Positions 43,582 through 54,025 are shown, numbered from the stretch's first letter. The stretch is DNA of 64,000 bases from Sphingopyxis indica (GCF_900188185.1 NZ_FZPA01000001.1:620001-684000); one strand, 5' to 3'. The notes: generated by a model from the sequence alone, not told the origin. Numbers and translations: made by a program.

Positions 43582-44718
43582 ATGACCGACCTGCCCGATA
43601 CCAATCTGACGATGCTCACGCTGGTCAAGCCCGAGGGCGAGCTCGAAGTCTTCTTCGAGCGGCGGCCGATGCCCGAACCCGCGCCGCATGAGGTGCTGGT
43701 GAGAATCCTCGCGACCCCGATCAACCCGTCGGACCTTGGCCTGCTGTTCGGCGCCGCCGATATGGCAAGCGCGCGCGCGTCGGAGCGCGACGGCCTGCCC
43801 GTCGTGACGGCCGACATTCCCGCGCCGGGGATGCGCGCCATGGCGCCGCGCGTCGGGCAGGCGCTGCCGATCGGCAACGAGGGCTGCGGCCTCGTCGTCA
43901 AAGCGGGCGCGTCGCCCGAGGCGCAGGCTTTGCTCGGCAAGACCGTCGCGGTACTCGGCGGCGAAATCTATGCGGAATATCGCTGCCTGCCCGCGCAGAT
44001 GTGCATGGAACTGCCCGAAGGCACCGACCCGAAGGACGGCGCCTCCTGCTTCGTCAATCCGCTCACCAGCCTCGCCTTTACCGAAACGATGCGGATGGAG
44101 GGGCATAGCGCGCTCGTCCACACCGCGGCGGCGTCGAACCTCGGCCAGATGCTCGTCAAGATCTGCGCCAAGGATGATATTCCGCTCGTCAACATCGTGC
44201 GCAGCGAGGCGCAGGCCGAGTTGTTGAAAGCGATCGGCGCCACGCATGTCGTCAACAGCAGCGATGAGGATTTCCTCGACCGGTTGACCGCCGCGCTCGT
44301 CGAGACAGGCGCGACCTGCGGCTTCGACGCGATCGGCGGCGGCAAGCTCGCGGGGCAGATCCTCGCGTGCATGGAGGCCGCGGCGGTCAGGCGGATGACG
44401 AGCTATAGCCGCTATGGGTCGGATACCTTCAAGCAGGTCTATATCTACGGCGCGCTCGACGTCGGACCGACCGTGCTCAACCGCAGCTTCGGTTTTTCCT
44501 GGTCGCTTTCGGGCTTCCTGCTCACACCCTTCCTGCAAAAGGCGGGCGCCGACGTCGTCGGCCGGATGCGCGCGCGCGTGGTCGACGAGCTGACGACGAC
44601 CTTCAAGAGCCACTACAGCCACGAAATCTCGCTGACCGATGCCCTCTCGCTCGACACGATCGCAAATTACAATGCGAAGCGCACGGGCGAGAAATATCTG
44701 ATCCGGCCGAACGGTTGA
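43582..44718 (+). CDS. MDR-superfamily NAD(P)-dependent zinc-binding dehydrogenase-like protein
   Basis: From ATG 43582, 378 aa. GroES-like N-domain (EVLVRILATPINPSDLGLLF) and a Rossmann C-domain (HSALVHTAAASNLGQMLVKI). The usual zinc-ligand cysteines and the GHE motif are not obvious, so it may be a quinone-reductase-type member. The later part is helical (GSDTFKQVYIYGALDVGPTV). Substrate unknown. Flanked by the post-cysQ hairpin and an HD-GYP gene. Confidence 0.8.
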   Translation: MTDLPDTNLTMLTLVKPEGELEVFFERRPMPEPAPHEVLVRILATPINPSDLGLLFGAADMASARASERDGLPVVTADIPAPGMRAMAPRVGQALPIGNEGCGLVVKAGASPEAQALLGKTVAVLGGEIYAEYRCLPAQMCMELPEGTDPKDGASCFVNPLTSLAFTETMRMEGHSALVHTAAASNLGQMLVKICAKDDIPLVNIVRSEAQAELLKAIGATHVVNSSDEDFLDRLTAALVETGATCGFDAIGGGKLAGQILACMEAAAVRRMTSYSRYGSDTFKQVYIYGALDVGPTVLNRSFGFSWSLSGFLLTPFLQKAGADVVGRMRARVVDELTTTFKSHYSHEISLTDALSLDTIANYNAKRTGEKYLIRPNG

Positions 44719-44826
44719 AGTGCCGGCCGCCGAGCCGCTAGCCGTGCGACGCCGCGATTTAATCTCGTCTTTCCCGTGCCGTTAACGCTCTTCAGTGGTT
44801 GATCGCGCGCACGGGGCCAACAGTGC

Positions 44827-46188
44827 ATGCTGCTTAGGATAAGTCCGGACGAAGTTGAGATCGGTATGTTCATCCACACCTTTGAGGGGCGGTGGATCGA
44901 TCATCCCTTTTGGCGCAGTCGCTTCCTGGTCGAAACCTCCGAACAGCTGGAAAGGATCCGGCAATCGCGCGTCGAGGCGCTGGTGATCGACCCAAGCCGC
45001 AGCGTCGTCATGCCGGTGATCGACGAGGGCGCGGCGACCGATGACGGCCCCGCGGAGAAAGAGCCGCCAGCGTCTGGCCCAGCGGTCCCTGCCGCCGCCC
45101 GTGCAGAAGCGATCGATCGTCCGCCGGTCCACACCATCGCCACGCCATGGCCGGTGGCGGCACGCCCGCAGCCGCTGTTCGCGCCCGAGCGCGCGCGCGA
45201 CGTCCGGCGTGCCCGGAAAAGCTATGGTCCCGAGCGCCGGCGTGCGCTGCGGGTGATCGACAAATCGCGCCGTGCGATGGTCGACGTGTTCGAATCGGCT
45301 CGCCTCGGGCGCGCGATCGAGGTCAAGTCGCTCGTCCTTCTGACGCAGGAAGTGGCCGATTCGATCCACCGCGATCCGCGCGCACTGCTCAATCTCGTCC
45401 GGCTGAAGAACAAGGACGAGTATAGCTATCTTCACTCAGTTGCGGTCTGCGCGCTGATGATCAATTTCGCGCGGCACCTGCAACTGGACGAGGCGACGGT
45501 ACAGGATTTGGGGGTCGCCGGCCTGCTGCACGACATCGGCAAGATTGCGATTTCGGACGACATATTGCTGAAGCCCGGCGCGCTCGACAGCCGCGAGCGT
45601 CAGGCGGTCGAGGAACATCCCGTAGCCGGGCACAAGCTGTTGGCGCAGTCCCCCTCCATTCCACCGGCCGCGCTCGATGTCTGCCTGCGACATCATGAAA
45701 AATTCGACGGCACGGGTTATCCCGACGGGCTGAGCGGCGAGAAGCTCTCGCTCTTCGCGCGAATGGCGGCAATCTGTGACGTCTATGACGCCGTGACCTC
45801 CGACCGTGCCTATAGAGCGGCGTGGGCACCGTGCGAAACATTAACCGAAATGCAGAGCTGGCCGGGACATTTCGATCCGAAACTGCTCGAACGCTTCGCC
45901 GACAGTCTGGGCATATTTCCGATCGGAACGCTGGTCCGGATTTCGAACGGGTTGCTGGGTATCGTCTCGGGCAATTGCGGCACGCTCGACGAGGACGTCA
46001 CGGTCCGCGCCTTTTTCGACAGCGACCGGCTCGAAGACATCGAGCCCTATGATTGCACCATCTCGCCGGGCGCGGACGATCCGCGGATCATCTGCCGCGA
46101 CAGCCCGACCTTCTGGCGCTTCGACGATTGGGACGCGATGCGGATGCGGGTCATGGCCACGCGCGTCGGCCGCCCCGAAAAGGCCTGA
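44827..46188 (+). CDS. HD-GYP domain c-di-GMP phosphodiesterase
   Basis: 453 aa. N-terminal DUF3391-like region (about 1-115, LRISPDEVEIGMFIHTFEGR), then the HD-GYP domain at about 180-400. Key residues: GLLHDIGKIAISDDILLKPG (HD), EEHPVAGHKLL and the HHEKFDGTGYPDG signature (H-H-E...G-Y-P). Degrades cyclic di-GMP and typically regulates motility or biofilm. The N-terminal domain presumably senses a signal. Gene is monocistronic by spacing. Confidence 0.92.
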   Translation: MLLRISPDEVEIGMFIHTFEGRWIDHPFWRSRFLVETSEQLERIRQSRVEALVIDPSRSVVMPVIDEGAATDDGPAEKEPPASGPAVPAAARAEAIDRPPVHTIATPWPVAARPQPLFAPERARDVRRARKSYGPERRRALRVIDKSRRAMVDVFESARLGRAIEVKSLVLLTQEVADSIHRDPRALLNLVRLKNKDEYSYLHSVAVCALMINFARHLQLDEATVQDLGVAGLLHDIGKIAISDDILLKPGALDSRERQAVEEHPVAGHKLLAQSPSIPPAALDVCLRHHEKFDGTGYPDGLSGEKLSLFARMAAICDVYDAVTSDRAYRAAWAPCETLTEMQSWPGHFDPKLLERFADSLGIFPIGTLVRISNGLLGIVSGNCGTLDEDVTVRAFFDSDRLEDIEPYDCTISPGADDPRIICRDSPTFWRFDDWDAMRMRVMATRVGRPEKA

Positions 46189-46311
46189 GCGCCCGCGACA
46201 TATTCCAAGCGAAGACGAGCCGGCTCCAGGGGCGGCCAGGCAAGTGTAAAATTAACCGACAGTTGACGCCTGCCGCGCTATAGACCCGAGCGAAAGGGCG
46301 CTGCGTCTTCG

Positions 46312-47700
46312 ATGTTCAGACTGTTCAAACATTATGTTCCGCACGCGGTCGTCTGGCTGGCGCTGATCGAGTTTGCCGTGGTGCTGCTGTCGGCCGAGGC
46401 GGCGTGGCACCTCTATGCGCATCAGGCCGATTTCGACGCGGGGGGGCTCGGTGAGCGCTGGCTGCCGCTTTTGACCTTTGCGCTTTCCAATTCGCTCGCG
46501 ATGATGGCGGTCGGCATGTACGGGACCGAGGCGCTGCGCTGGCTGGGTTTCGCGACCGCGCGGCTGATCGCGGCGATTTCGCTCGGCGTGATTTTTCTGT
46601 CGTTGCTCCGCTTCCTGTTGCCCGGCGCGACGCTGTGGCGCGCGAACAGCCTCTATGCGATCGTCTTTGTGATCGCCGGTATCTTCCTCGTCCGTTTCGC
46701 GGTGACACAGCTTGGTGGAACCGAAGCCTTTCGCCGCCGCATCCTCGTGCTCGGTGCCGGACCGCGCGCGGCGCGGCTCGCGGCGCTCGCGGCGCGGCCG
46801 GGGAGCGGGCTCAGCATCGTCGGCCATATCGCGATGGCCGGCAACGAGCGCGCGGTCGCGGGAGCGCTGCCGCGCGGCGCGGTCGCCAACCTGGCCGAAC
46901 ATGCGGTGACGCTGGGCGCCGGCGAAGTCGTATTGGCGATGGAGGAGCGGCGCGGGGCGCTGCCACTCGCCGCATTATTGCGGGTCAAGACGACCGGGGT
47001 TCATGTCAACGATATTGCGAGCTTCATCGAGCGCGAGACGGGGCGCATCGACCTGGCGACGACCAATCCGAGCGGACTGATTTTCTCGGACGGATTTTCG
47101 GCGGGCCAGCGGATTTCGAAGGTCGGCAAGCGCTTGTTCGACATTATGGCGAGCCTGGTCGTGCTGATCGTAGGCCTGCCGCTGATCCTGGTCGCAGCGA
47201 TCGCGGTCAAGCTCGACAGCAAGGGACCGGTTTTCTATCGCCAGCAACGCGTCGGCCTGTTCGGCGAGCCCTATGACATCGTCAAGATCCGCTCGATGCG
47301 CACCGACGCCGAAGCCGCGGGCAAGGCAGTGTGGGCGAGCGAAAACGACCCGCGAATCACGCGCGTCGGCCGCATCATCCGCCAGCTCAGGATCGACGAG
47401 CTGCCGCAGCTCTGGTGCGTGCTGAAGGGCGAGATGAGCTTCGTCGGGCCGCGGCCCGAGCGCCCCGCCTTTGTCGAGGAGCTGACGCGCGAGCTGCCCT
47501 TTTACGCCGAGCGCCACATGGTGAAGCCGGGTCTCACCGGCTGGGCGCAGATCAACTATCCCTATGGCGCGTCGATCGAGGATGCGCGCGCGAAGCTCGA
47601 ATACGACCTCTATTATGCGAAAAATTATTCGCCCTTCCTCGACCTGTTGATCCTGCTGCAGACGGTGCGCGTCGTGCTGTGGCCCGAAGGGGCGCGGTGA
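46312..47700 (+). CDS. XrtA/PEP-CTERM system sugar-phosphate transferase (TIGR03013-like)
   Basis: 462 aa. N-terminal half has four membrane helices; the C-terminal third is a bacterial sugar transferase domain ([60 protein letters not shown]). It initiates exopolysaccharide synthesis on a lipid carrier. The presence of PrsK, PrsR and PrsT genes directly downstream identifies the XrtA-associated type. Its stop is 3 bp before prsK. Confidence 0.9.
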   Translation: MFRLFKHYVPHAVVWLALIEFAVVLLSAEAAWHLYAHQADFDAGGLGERWLPLLTFALSNSLAMMAVGMYGTEALRWLGFATARLIAAISLGVIFLSLLRFLLPGATLWRANSLYAIVFVIAGIFLVRFAVTQLGGTEAFRRRILVLGAGPRAARLAALAARPGSGLSIVGHIAMAGNERAVAGALPRGAVANLAEHAVTLGAGEVVLAMEERRGALPLAALLRVKTTGVHVNDIASFIERETGRIDLATTNPSGLIFSDGFSAGQRISKVGKRLFDIMASLVVLIVGLPLILVAAIAVKLDSKGPVFYRQQRVGLFGEPYDIVKIRSMRTDAEAAGKAVWASENDPRITRVGRIIRQLRIDELPQLWCVLKGEMSFVGPRPERPAFVEELTRELPFYAERHMVKPGLTGWAQINYPYGASIEDARAKLEYDLYYAKNYSPFLDLLILLQTVRVVLWPEGAR

Positions 47701-47702
47701 CG

Positions 47703-49799
47703 ATGCTCGCGGCGCTGTCGCACCTGCTCGCGGGCGCTGCGCTCGCAGGATTCGCCGGCGTCACCCTGTGGTTGCTCAGCCGGCCGCGCGCCCGGATGGC
47801 GGCGCTGATGCCGGCACCGAAATGGCTGGTCGCCGCCGCCGTGGCGACCGCGCTCTGGTGCCTGCCGGTCTATGCCTTCGGACCGGGTTCGGCCGAGGGT
47901 CTCGTCGGCCGCGCGCTTCGCAATGTCGCCTGGCTCGGCTGGCTCGGCGCAAGCTTCTGGTCGCACGATGCGCCGATGTCGCGGCCGCAGAAACTGATTC
48001 AGCGTCTGCTCATCGCGATTTCGCTGGTCGCGGCGGTAGTGGCGGGGGCGACGCTGCTGCGCACCGGACAATCCTCGCTGCCGTGGATCGGGCTGAGCCT
48101 CTCGCTGACCGCGATGATCACCGCCTCGGGCGGGTTGCTGCTCGTCGACAGCGGCGTGCGGCACGGCGGATCGGGTCTGCGGATGCCGATCGTGGCGGTG
48201 GCGGGTGCTTTCGCGATGCTCTGGGCCTACGAGCTCAACGTCCAGCTGATCGGCGCCCTGACCGGAAAGCCGGCCTCGACCCTGATGCTGCTGGCCCCCG
48301 CCGTCGCGCTGCTGATGCTGCCGACTTTCGTGCTCGCCGCGATGGACGTCGGGCGCGAGCGCATCCGATTGTCGCGCCCTGCCGCGATGCGGACGATCGC
48401 GCTGCTCGGCGCCGCGGCCTATCTGGTGCTGATCGGGCTCGCGGGGGCGGTCGCGCGGCTCGGCGGCGGCGATTATGGCGAGCTGGCGCAGGGGTTGTTC
48501 CTGATCGTCGCGCTGGGGGCGGGCGGCCTGCTGCTCGCCTCGCCGCGGTCGCGTGCGTGGCTCTCGGTGACGATCTCGAAGCATTTTTTCGAGCATCGCT
48601 ATGATTATCGCACCGAATGGATGCGGTTCACCGCGACGCTGGGGCAGAGCGACGAAGGCGACAGCAACCTTTACCGCCGCGTTGCCAAGGCACTCGCCGA
48701 ATTGACGGGAAGCCCGGCGGCGCTGCTGATGCTGCCCGACGTGCAGGGCTGTTTTCGCATCGCCGACCAGTGGCGCTGGCCGGCGCGCATCGACGATGAG
48801 CTTTCGCTTTCCTTGCGCTGCGCCTTCACCTTGCAGGAGGCGCAGCACATCGTCGACCTCGACGCCGTCCGGCACGGCGTTGCTGTCGAGCCCGATCTGG
48901 CCATTCCCGAGTGGATGATCGCCGACACGCGCGCGTGGGTCGTCGTTCCGGTGCTGCATTTCGGCCGCATGATCGCGCTCGCCGTGCTGCATCGCCCCAC
49001 CGTGTCGCGCGCGCTCGATTGGGAAGACCTCGACGTGCTGCGCATCGCGGGGCAGCAGGCGGCGAGCTATCTCGCCGAATCGCAGAGCCAGGCGGCGCTA
49101 TCCGAAGCGAAGCGCTTCGATGAGTTCAACCGCCGCTTCGCCTTCATCATGCACGACATCAAGAATCTCGCGAGTCAGCTGTCGCTGCTCGCGCGCAATG
49201 CCGAGCGTCATGCCGACAAGCCGGAGTTTCGCGCCGATATGATCGAGACGCTCAAACTCTCCGCAGGCCGACTGAGCGATTTGCTCGCGCGCCTGTCGCC
49301 CCGCGACCGCAACCGGGCGAGCGAGGCGGCGCGTACGCTGGTCGAACCGCTTCTCTCCGACATCGCCGCGCAGATGCGCCCGCGCCGCAACATCTTCGTG
49401 GGCTGCACGACCGGCCTTGCGGCGTGGGCCGATGCGGCTTCGGTGCGGCAGATCCTCGAACAACTCGCGACCAATGCGATCGACGCCTCGCCCGAGGGAA
49501 GCCCGGTGCAGATCATCGCGGCGAAGGAAGCGGGGCGCGTGCGCATCGACGTGCTCGACCAGGGCTGCGGGATGAGCCGCGACTTCATCCGCGAGGAGCT
49601 GTTCAAGCCCTTCGTCTCGACGAAGGAAGGCGGTTTCGGGCTCGGGGCCTTCGAGGCGCTGGGACTCGCGCAGGCGATGAACGGCACGATCGAAGTGCTG
49701 AGCGAGCCGGGCGAGGGGAGCTGCTTCACGCTGTGGCTGCCCGCGGCGGGAGAGAATGGCGCCGATGGCGGCGAAGAGTGGATGAAGGTGGCATCATGA
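47703..49799 (+). CDS. prsK: XrtA/PEP-CTERM system histidine kinase PrsK
   Basis: From ATG 47703, 698 aa. About eight N-terminal membrane helices (residues 5-290), a GAF-like region (about 330-460), then the kinase core. The phosphoacceptor is in FNRRFAFIMHDIKNLASQLS (H of MHDIKN). ATP-binding motifs are LATNAIDAS (N-box), DVLDQGCGMS (G1), and FKPFVSTKEGGFGLGAFEAL (F and G2 boxes). Pairs with PrsR to control PEP-CTERM/exopolysaccharide genes. Overlaps prsR by 4 bases. Confidence 0.92.
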   Translation: MLAALSHLLAGAALAGFAGVTLWLLSRPRARMAALMPAPKWLVAAAVATALWCLPVYAFGPGSAEGLVGRALRNVAWLGWLGASFWSHDAPMSRPQKLIQRLLIAISLVAAVVAGATLLRTGQSSLPWIGLSLSLTAMITASGGLLLVDSGVRHGGSGLRMPIVAVAGAFAMLWAYELNVQLIGALTGKPASTLMLLAPAVALLMLPTFVLAAMDVGRERIRLSRPAAMRTIALLGAAAYLVLIGLAGAVARLGGGDYGELAQGLFLIVALGAGGLLLASPRSRAWLSVTISKHFFEHRYDYRTEWMRFTATLGQSDEGDSNLYRRVAKALAELTGSPAALLMLPDVQGCFRIADQWRWPARIDDELSLSLRCAFTLQEAQHIVDLDAVRHGVAVEPDLAIPEWMIADTRAWVVVPVLHFGRMIALAVLHRPTVSRALDWEDLDVLRIAGQQAASYLAESQSQAALSEAKRFDEFNRRFAFIMHDIKNLASQLSLLARNAERHADKPEFRADMIETLKLSAGRLSDLLARLSPRDRNRASEAARTLVEPLLSDIAAQMRPRRNIFVGCTTGLAAWADAASVRQILEQLATNAIDASPEGSPVQIIAAKEAGRVRIDVLDQGCGMSRDFIREELFKPFVSTKEGGFGLGAFEALGLAQAMNGTIEVLSEPGEGSCFTLWLPAAGENGADGGEEWMKVAS

Positions 49800-51178
49800 C
49801 CAAGGGAGCGGCCGCGACGCCGCGCAAGCTGCTCGTCGTCGAGGACGACGCCGGGCTCCAGACGCAGCTCAAATGGGCCTATGACGATTATGAGGTGCTG
49901 ATCGCGGGCGACCATGACGCGGCGCTCGACCTGCTGCGCGCCGAGGAGCCCGCAGTGGTGACGCTCGACCTCGGCCTGCCGCCCGATCCCGACGGAACCC
50001 GCGAGGGTTTCCGCGTGCTGAGGGCGATTCTCGAAATGAAGCCCGATACCAAGGTGGTCGTCGTGTCGGGGCACGGCGAACGCGCGAGCGCGCTCACCGC
50101 GATCGCGAGCGGGGCATGGGATTTCTATCAGAAACCGATCGACATCGAGGAACTCGGGCTGATCGTGCGCCGCGCCTTTCACGTCCGCGACCTCGAGGTC
50201 GAGAATGCGCGGCTTGCCGAAGCGGGAGCGAGCGACAATCGCGTGCTCGGCGGGATGATCACCGGCGCGCCCGAGATGCTGAAAGTCGCGCGCACGATCG
50301 AGCGCGTCGCGAATCTCGACGTGTCGGTGATGCTGCTCGGTGCGAGCGGGACGGGGAAGGAACTGCTCGCGCGCGCCCTGCACGAGGCGAGCGCGCGGCG
50401 CGACGGCGCGTTCGTCGCGATCAACTGCGCCGCGATCCCCGAGAATCTGCTCGAAAGCGAGCTGTTCGGGCATGAGAAGGGGGCGTTCACCGGCGCGGTC
50501 AAGACGACCGAGGGGAAGATCGAGCTCGCGCACGACGGGACCTTGTTCCTCGACGAGGTCGGCGACATTCCGCTGCCGCTGCAGGTCAAATTGCTGCGCT
50601 TTTTGCAGGAGCGGACGATCGAGCGGATCGGTGGGCGCAAGGCCATCGCCGTCAACACGCGCATCGTCTGTGCGACGCACCGCGACCTCGATGCGATGAT
50701 CGCCGCGGGCAGCTTTCGCGACGATCTTTACTACCGGCTCGCGGAGATGGTGGTGAAGATCCCTTCGCTCGCCGAGCGGCCGGGCGACGCGGTGCTGCTC
50801 GCGCGGCATTTCCTTCACCAATATGCGCCCGAGATGAACCCCGCGGTGCGCGGTTTCGCATCCGACGCCTTGCAGGCGATCGACGAGGCGCGCTGGCCGG
50901 GCAATGTCCGCGAGCTCGAAAACCGGATCAAGCGCGCGGTCATCATGGCCGACGGCAAGCTTGTAACGAAGGACGACCTCGATCTGGCGGCGGGCACGGG
51001 CGACGCGGACGAGGCGGCATGGCTCAATCTGCGCAGCGCGCGCGAGGCGGCCGACCGCGTCGCGATCCGCCGCGCGATGGCGCAGAGCGAGGGTAATATT
51101 TCGGCGGCGGCGAAACTGCTCGGGATCAGCCGCCCGACGCTCTATGATCTCTTGAAGCAATATCGGATGCATGGCTGA
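49796..51178 (+). CDS. prsR: PEP-CTERM-box response regulator transcription factor PrsR
   Basis: From ATG 49796, 460 aa. NtrC-type: receiver domain (LLVVEDDAGLQTQLKW, phospho-Asp in TLDLGLPPDPDGT), sigma-54 AAA+ domain (LGASGTGKELLARALHEAS, GAFTGAVKTTEGKIELAHDG, LFLDEVGDI), and a C-terminal Fis-type helix-turn-helix (GNISAAAKLLGISRPTLYDL). Activates sigma-54 promoters carrying a PEP-CTERM box. Overlaps prsT by 8 bp. Confidence 0.93.
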   Translation: MTKGAAATPRKLLVVEDDAGLQTQLKWAYDDYEVLIAGDHDAALDLLRAEEPAVVTLDLGLPPDPDGTREGFRVLRAILEMKPDTKVVVVSGHGERASALTAIASGAWDFYQKPIDIEELGLIVRRAFHVRDLEVENARLAEAGASDNRVLGGMITGAPEMLKVARTIERVANLDVSVMLLGASGTGKELLARALHEASARRDGAFVAINCAAIPENLLESELFGHEKGAFTGAVKTTEGKIELAHDGTLFLDEVGDIPLPLQVKLLRFLQERTIERIGGRKAIAVNTRIVCATHRDLDAMIAAGSFRDDLYYRLAEMVVKIPSLAERPGDAVLLARHFLHQYAPEMNPAVRGFASDALQAIDEARWPGNVRELENRIKRAVIMADGKLVTKDDLDLAAGTGDADEAAWLNLRSAREAADRVAIRRAMAQSEGNISAAAKLLGISRPTLYDLLKQYRMHG

Positions 51179-53024
51179 CATGACGTCGGGGCGGCTTCGG
51201 ACCGGCGCGCTGCTCGCGGCGCTGCTGCTCGCCGGCTGCGGTGGGCGCGAGGCCGAGGCGCCGCGCGCGGCGCTCGAGCGTCAGCGCGCCGAATTGACGC
51301 GCTATGTCGCCGATCACCCCGAAGCGGTGCGCGAGCGCGCCGCGCTGGCGCGCGTCGCCATGCGGCTCGGCGACAGCGTGACGGCCGAAGCGGCGGTCGA
51401 GGAGGCGATCGCGGCGGGCGGCGCGGGCGAGGTGCTGCGTCCGCTGCTCGCGCGCGCCTATGCGATGCAGGGCGAGGGCGACCGGGCGATCGCGACGCTC
51501 GATGCGGGGCCGATCGCACCCGAAATGCTCGGCGAAGCGGCGTGGGTCGAAGCCAATGTCCGCCTCGACCGCGGCGACCTGGAGGGCGCGCGCAAGGCCT
51601 TTGACCTCGCGCTCCGCGAGCGGCCGCGCGAGGCGGGGCTGTGGGCCGACGTCGCGCGCTTTCGTGCCGCCAACGCCGACGCGCGCGGCGCACGCCAGGC
51701 GGTCGACCATGCGATCGAGCTCGACGCCGGAAATGGTGCGGCGCTCGCGCTCAAGGCCGATCTGGTGCGCGATCAGCAGGGACTGGCGCCCGCGCTTGCA
51801 TGGTATGACAGGGCCCTCGCCGCCGACCCCGGCAATGCCGATGCGTGGATCGAGCGCGCTGCGACGCTCGGCGATCTCGGCCGCTATCGCGAAATGCTCG
51901 CGTCGCTGCGCCGTGCCGCCACGTTGACGCCGGGCGAGCCGCGCCTTTTCTATCTGCAAGCCGTGCTCGCCGCGCGCGCGGGCAACTACCGCCTCGCGCG
52001 CAGCCTGCTCCAGCGCACGCGCGGGCAGCTCGACGACGAGCCGGGATTCATGCTGGTCAGCGCAATCGCCGAATTGCAGCTCGGCGGGCAGGCGCTCGCC
52101 GCGACCTGGGCCGAACGGCTGGTCGAGGTGCAGCCGCATAATTTTACCGTCCGCCGCCTCCTTGCCGCGGCGAACTGGGCCGATGCCGACGATGAGGGCG
52201 CGGCAGCGGCGCTGGCCCCGATCGTCGCGCGCGCCGACGCCGACAGCTGGTCGCTGCTGCTCGCGGCGCGCGTCGCGGCCGAGCAGGGCGACGGGAAGGG
52301 CTCGGCGGCCTATCAGGACCGCGCGGCGCGCCTGGCCCGCGGCGCGGCGGCGCCCTTCACGGTCGATGATGATCCGCTGCTCGTCGCGATGGCGGCCGAA
52401 GCCGCGCCGCTCGATCCGTCGAAGGTGATTCCGGCGATCGCGGCCGACGTAATGCAGGGCAACGGTGCGCGCGCGCTCGAACGTGCGGCGCGGCTGCGCG
52501 ACGCCAATCCCGGGGTCGCCGACGCGCACCGGCTGTTCGGCGATGCCGCGCTGGCGGAAGGGCGCCTGGACCTTGCAGTCGCCGCCTTTCGCAAGGCGCG
52601 CAACCTCGATGCAGGCGAAGGTGCGGCATTGCGCCTTGCCGACGCGCTGCTTCGCAGCGGCGATTCCGCGGGAGCCGCCGCGGCGGTCGCTGCGCTACGC
52701 GAAAGCGACCCCTCGAGCATCGCCGCCGACCGGTTCGCCGGCCGCCTGGCGCTCGATCGCCGCCGCTGGGATGCGGCGATCGCGGCGTTCGAGCGCGTGC
52801 GCCGCCGCCTCGGCGACCGCGACGCGGTGATCCTGCGCGACCTGGCGCACGCGTGGGCGGGGAAGGGCGAAGCGAAGCGCGCGCTGCCGCTGGCGGCGCG
52901 CGCCTATCGACTGCAACCGCTCAATTGCGGCATCATGCTGCTCTATGCCGATCTGCTCGAAGCGCAGGGCGATGCGGCGAATGCCGCCGCGCTGCGCGAC
53001 AAGGCGGCGCAGGCCGGTCGGTAG
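51171..53024 (+). CDS. prsT: XrtA/PEP-CTERM system TPR lipoprotein PrsT
   Basis: 617 aa. Signal peptide with lipobox (LAALLLAGCGG) and helical TPR repeats throughout (for example MLASLRRAATLTPGEPRLFY, AAAVAALRESDPSSIAADRF). Alanine- and arginine-rich. Typical of the exopolysaccharide-linked PrsT proteins that follow PrsR. The exosortase itself (XrtA) and PEP-CTERM substrates are not in the window, so they must be elsewhere or the cluster is split. Confidence 0.85.
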   Translation: MADMTSGRLRTGALLAALLLAGCGGREAEAPRAALERQRAELTRYVADHPEAVRERAALARVAMRLGDSVTAEAAVEEAIAAGGAGEVLRPLLARAYAMQGEGDRAIATLDAGPIAPEMLGEAAWVEANVRLDRGDLEGARKAFDLALRERPREAGLWADVARFRAANADARGARQAVDHAIELDAGNGAALALKADLVRDQQGLAPALAWYDRALAADPGNADAWIERAATLGDLGRYREMLASLRRAATLTPGEPRLFYLQAVLAARAGNYRLARSLLQRTRGQLDDEPGFMLVSAIAELQLGGQALAATWAERLVEVQPHNFTVRRLLAAANWADADDEGAAAALAPIVARADADSWSLLLAARVAAEQGDGKGSAAYQDRAARLARGAAAPFTVDDDPLLVAMAAEAAPLDPSKVIPAIAADVMQGNGARALERAARLRDANPGVADAHRLFGDAALAEGRLDLAVAAFRKARNLDAGEGAALRLADALLRSGDSAGAAAAVAALRESDPSSIAADRFAGRLALDRRRWDAAIAAFERVRRRLGDRDAVILRDLAHAWAGKGEAKRALPLAARAYRLQPLNCGIMLLYADLLEAQGDAANAAALRDKAAQAGR

Positions 53025-53025
53025 C

Positions 53026-53373
53026 TCAGGCGTCGCTGAGGTCGAGCAGGGTGCGCGCGTCGAGGCCGATGCGGCGCATCTGCTGCGCGACGGGCGGCCA
53101 GACGTTGGTCAGGAAATCGTCGCGCATCAGTTCGCGCAGCCGCTCGGTCGCGCCGTCGGCGACGAACATGCCGACCCCGCGCTTGACCGTCACCAGCCCC
53201 TCGTCCTGAAAGGTCTGATAGGCCTTTGCCACGGTGAGCGGATTCGCGCCCTCCTCGGCCGCGAGCGAGCGCACCGACGGCAGCATGTCGCCGTCGCCAT
53301 AGGCGCCGTCGAGGATCGCGTTGGCGATGACGTCGCGCAGGCGCTGATACACGGGCTTGGACTGATCGAGCAT
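53026..53373 (-). CDS. GntR-family (YtrA-like) regulator
   Basis: 115 aa. Short winged-helix regulator with YQRLRDVIANAILDGAYGDG, MLPSVRSLAAEEGANPLTVA and KAYQTFQDEGLVTVKRGVGM, then a brief C-terminal helical extension. This fits the YtrA subfamily, which lacks a full effector domain. Usually encoded next to an ABC transporter, which is not seen here. Faces prsT end to end, with 1 bp between stops. Target unknown. Confidence 0.88.
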   Translation of the reverse strand: MLDQSKPVYQRLRDVIANAILDGAYGDGDMLPSVRSLAAEEGANPLTVAKAYQTFQDEGLVTVKRGVGMFVADGATERLRELMRDDFLTNVWPPVAQQMRRIGLDARTLLDLSDA

Positions 53374-53443
53374 GCCGCCTTAATGCCATAAGACAGCAGG
53401 ACAGTCAAATCGCCCACTTGCTCGACCGGTCCAGTTTTTGAAA

Positions 53444-54025
53444 CTAAATGTCCCAGTCGCCTACCACGTCATCATAATCTGGCCGCGGCCGTTCGGACAG
53501 CTCGGCGCCGGGGGTTCCGAAAAAGAAGAATCCCACGATCGTGTCGCCGTGGCGCGCACCAAAGGCGGCCGCGACGTCGCGGTTATAGGCCGCCCAACCG
53601 GTAAGCCAGCTCCCCACGAAACCGTGCGCATGTGCGGCGTGGAGCAGGTTCATGCCTACTGCGCCCGCCGACATCTGCTGTTCCCAGACCGGGATCTTGC
53701 TGTCCTGCACCGGCGTCGAGAGGAGCAGGAGCAGCGTCGGCGCCTGATGCGCGAACTGGTCGAGCGCCGAGAGGTCGAGTCCCTCTGCCCCCGGATGCTC
53801 GGCGATCCAGGCGCGTTTGAGCAAGTCGGCGAGCCTGCCGCGCTGGTCGCCCGCGACGGTGACGATGCGCCACGGTGCGAGCTTGCCATGGTCGGGCGTG
53901 CGCAAGGCGAGCGCGACGATGTCGCGCAGCGTGTCGGCATCGGGGCCGGGCGCGATCATGTCGCGCGCCTTGCCCGAACGGCGGGTGGCGAGGTGCGAGC
54001 GGAGCGAGGAGATGTCGTTGAACAT
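53444..54025 (-). CDS. Nitroreductase-family protein
   Basis: From ATG 54025, 193 aa. FMN-binding fold (SLRSHLATRRSGKARDMI, TLRDIVALALRTPDHGKLAP, GAVGMNLLHAAHAHGFVGSW). These reduce nitro, quinone or flavin substrates with NAD(P)H; here the substrate is unknown. Upstream divergent gene is the POT transporter, about 170 bp away. Confidence 0.9.
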   Translation of the reverse strand: MFNDISSLRSHLATRRSGKARDMIAPGPDADTLRDIVALALRTPDHGKLAPWRIVTVAGDQRGRLADLLKRAWIAEHPGAEGLDLSALDQFAHQAPTLLLLLSTPVQDSKIPVWEQQMSAGAVGMNLLHAAHAHGFVGSWLTGWAAYNRDVAAAFGARHGDTIVGFFFFGTPGAELSERPRPDYDDVVGDWDI

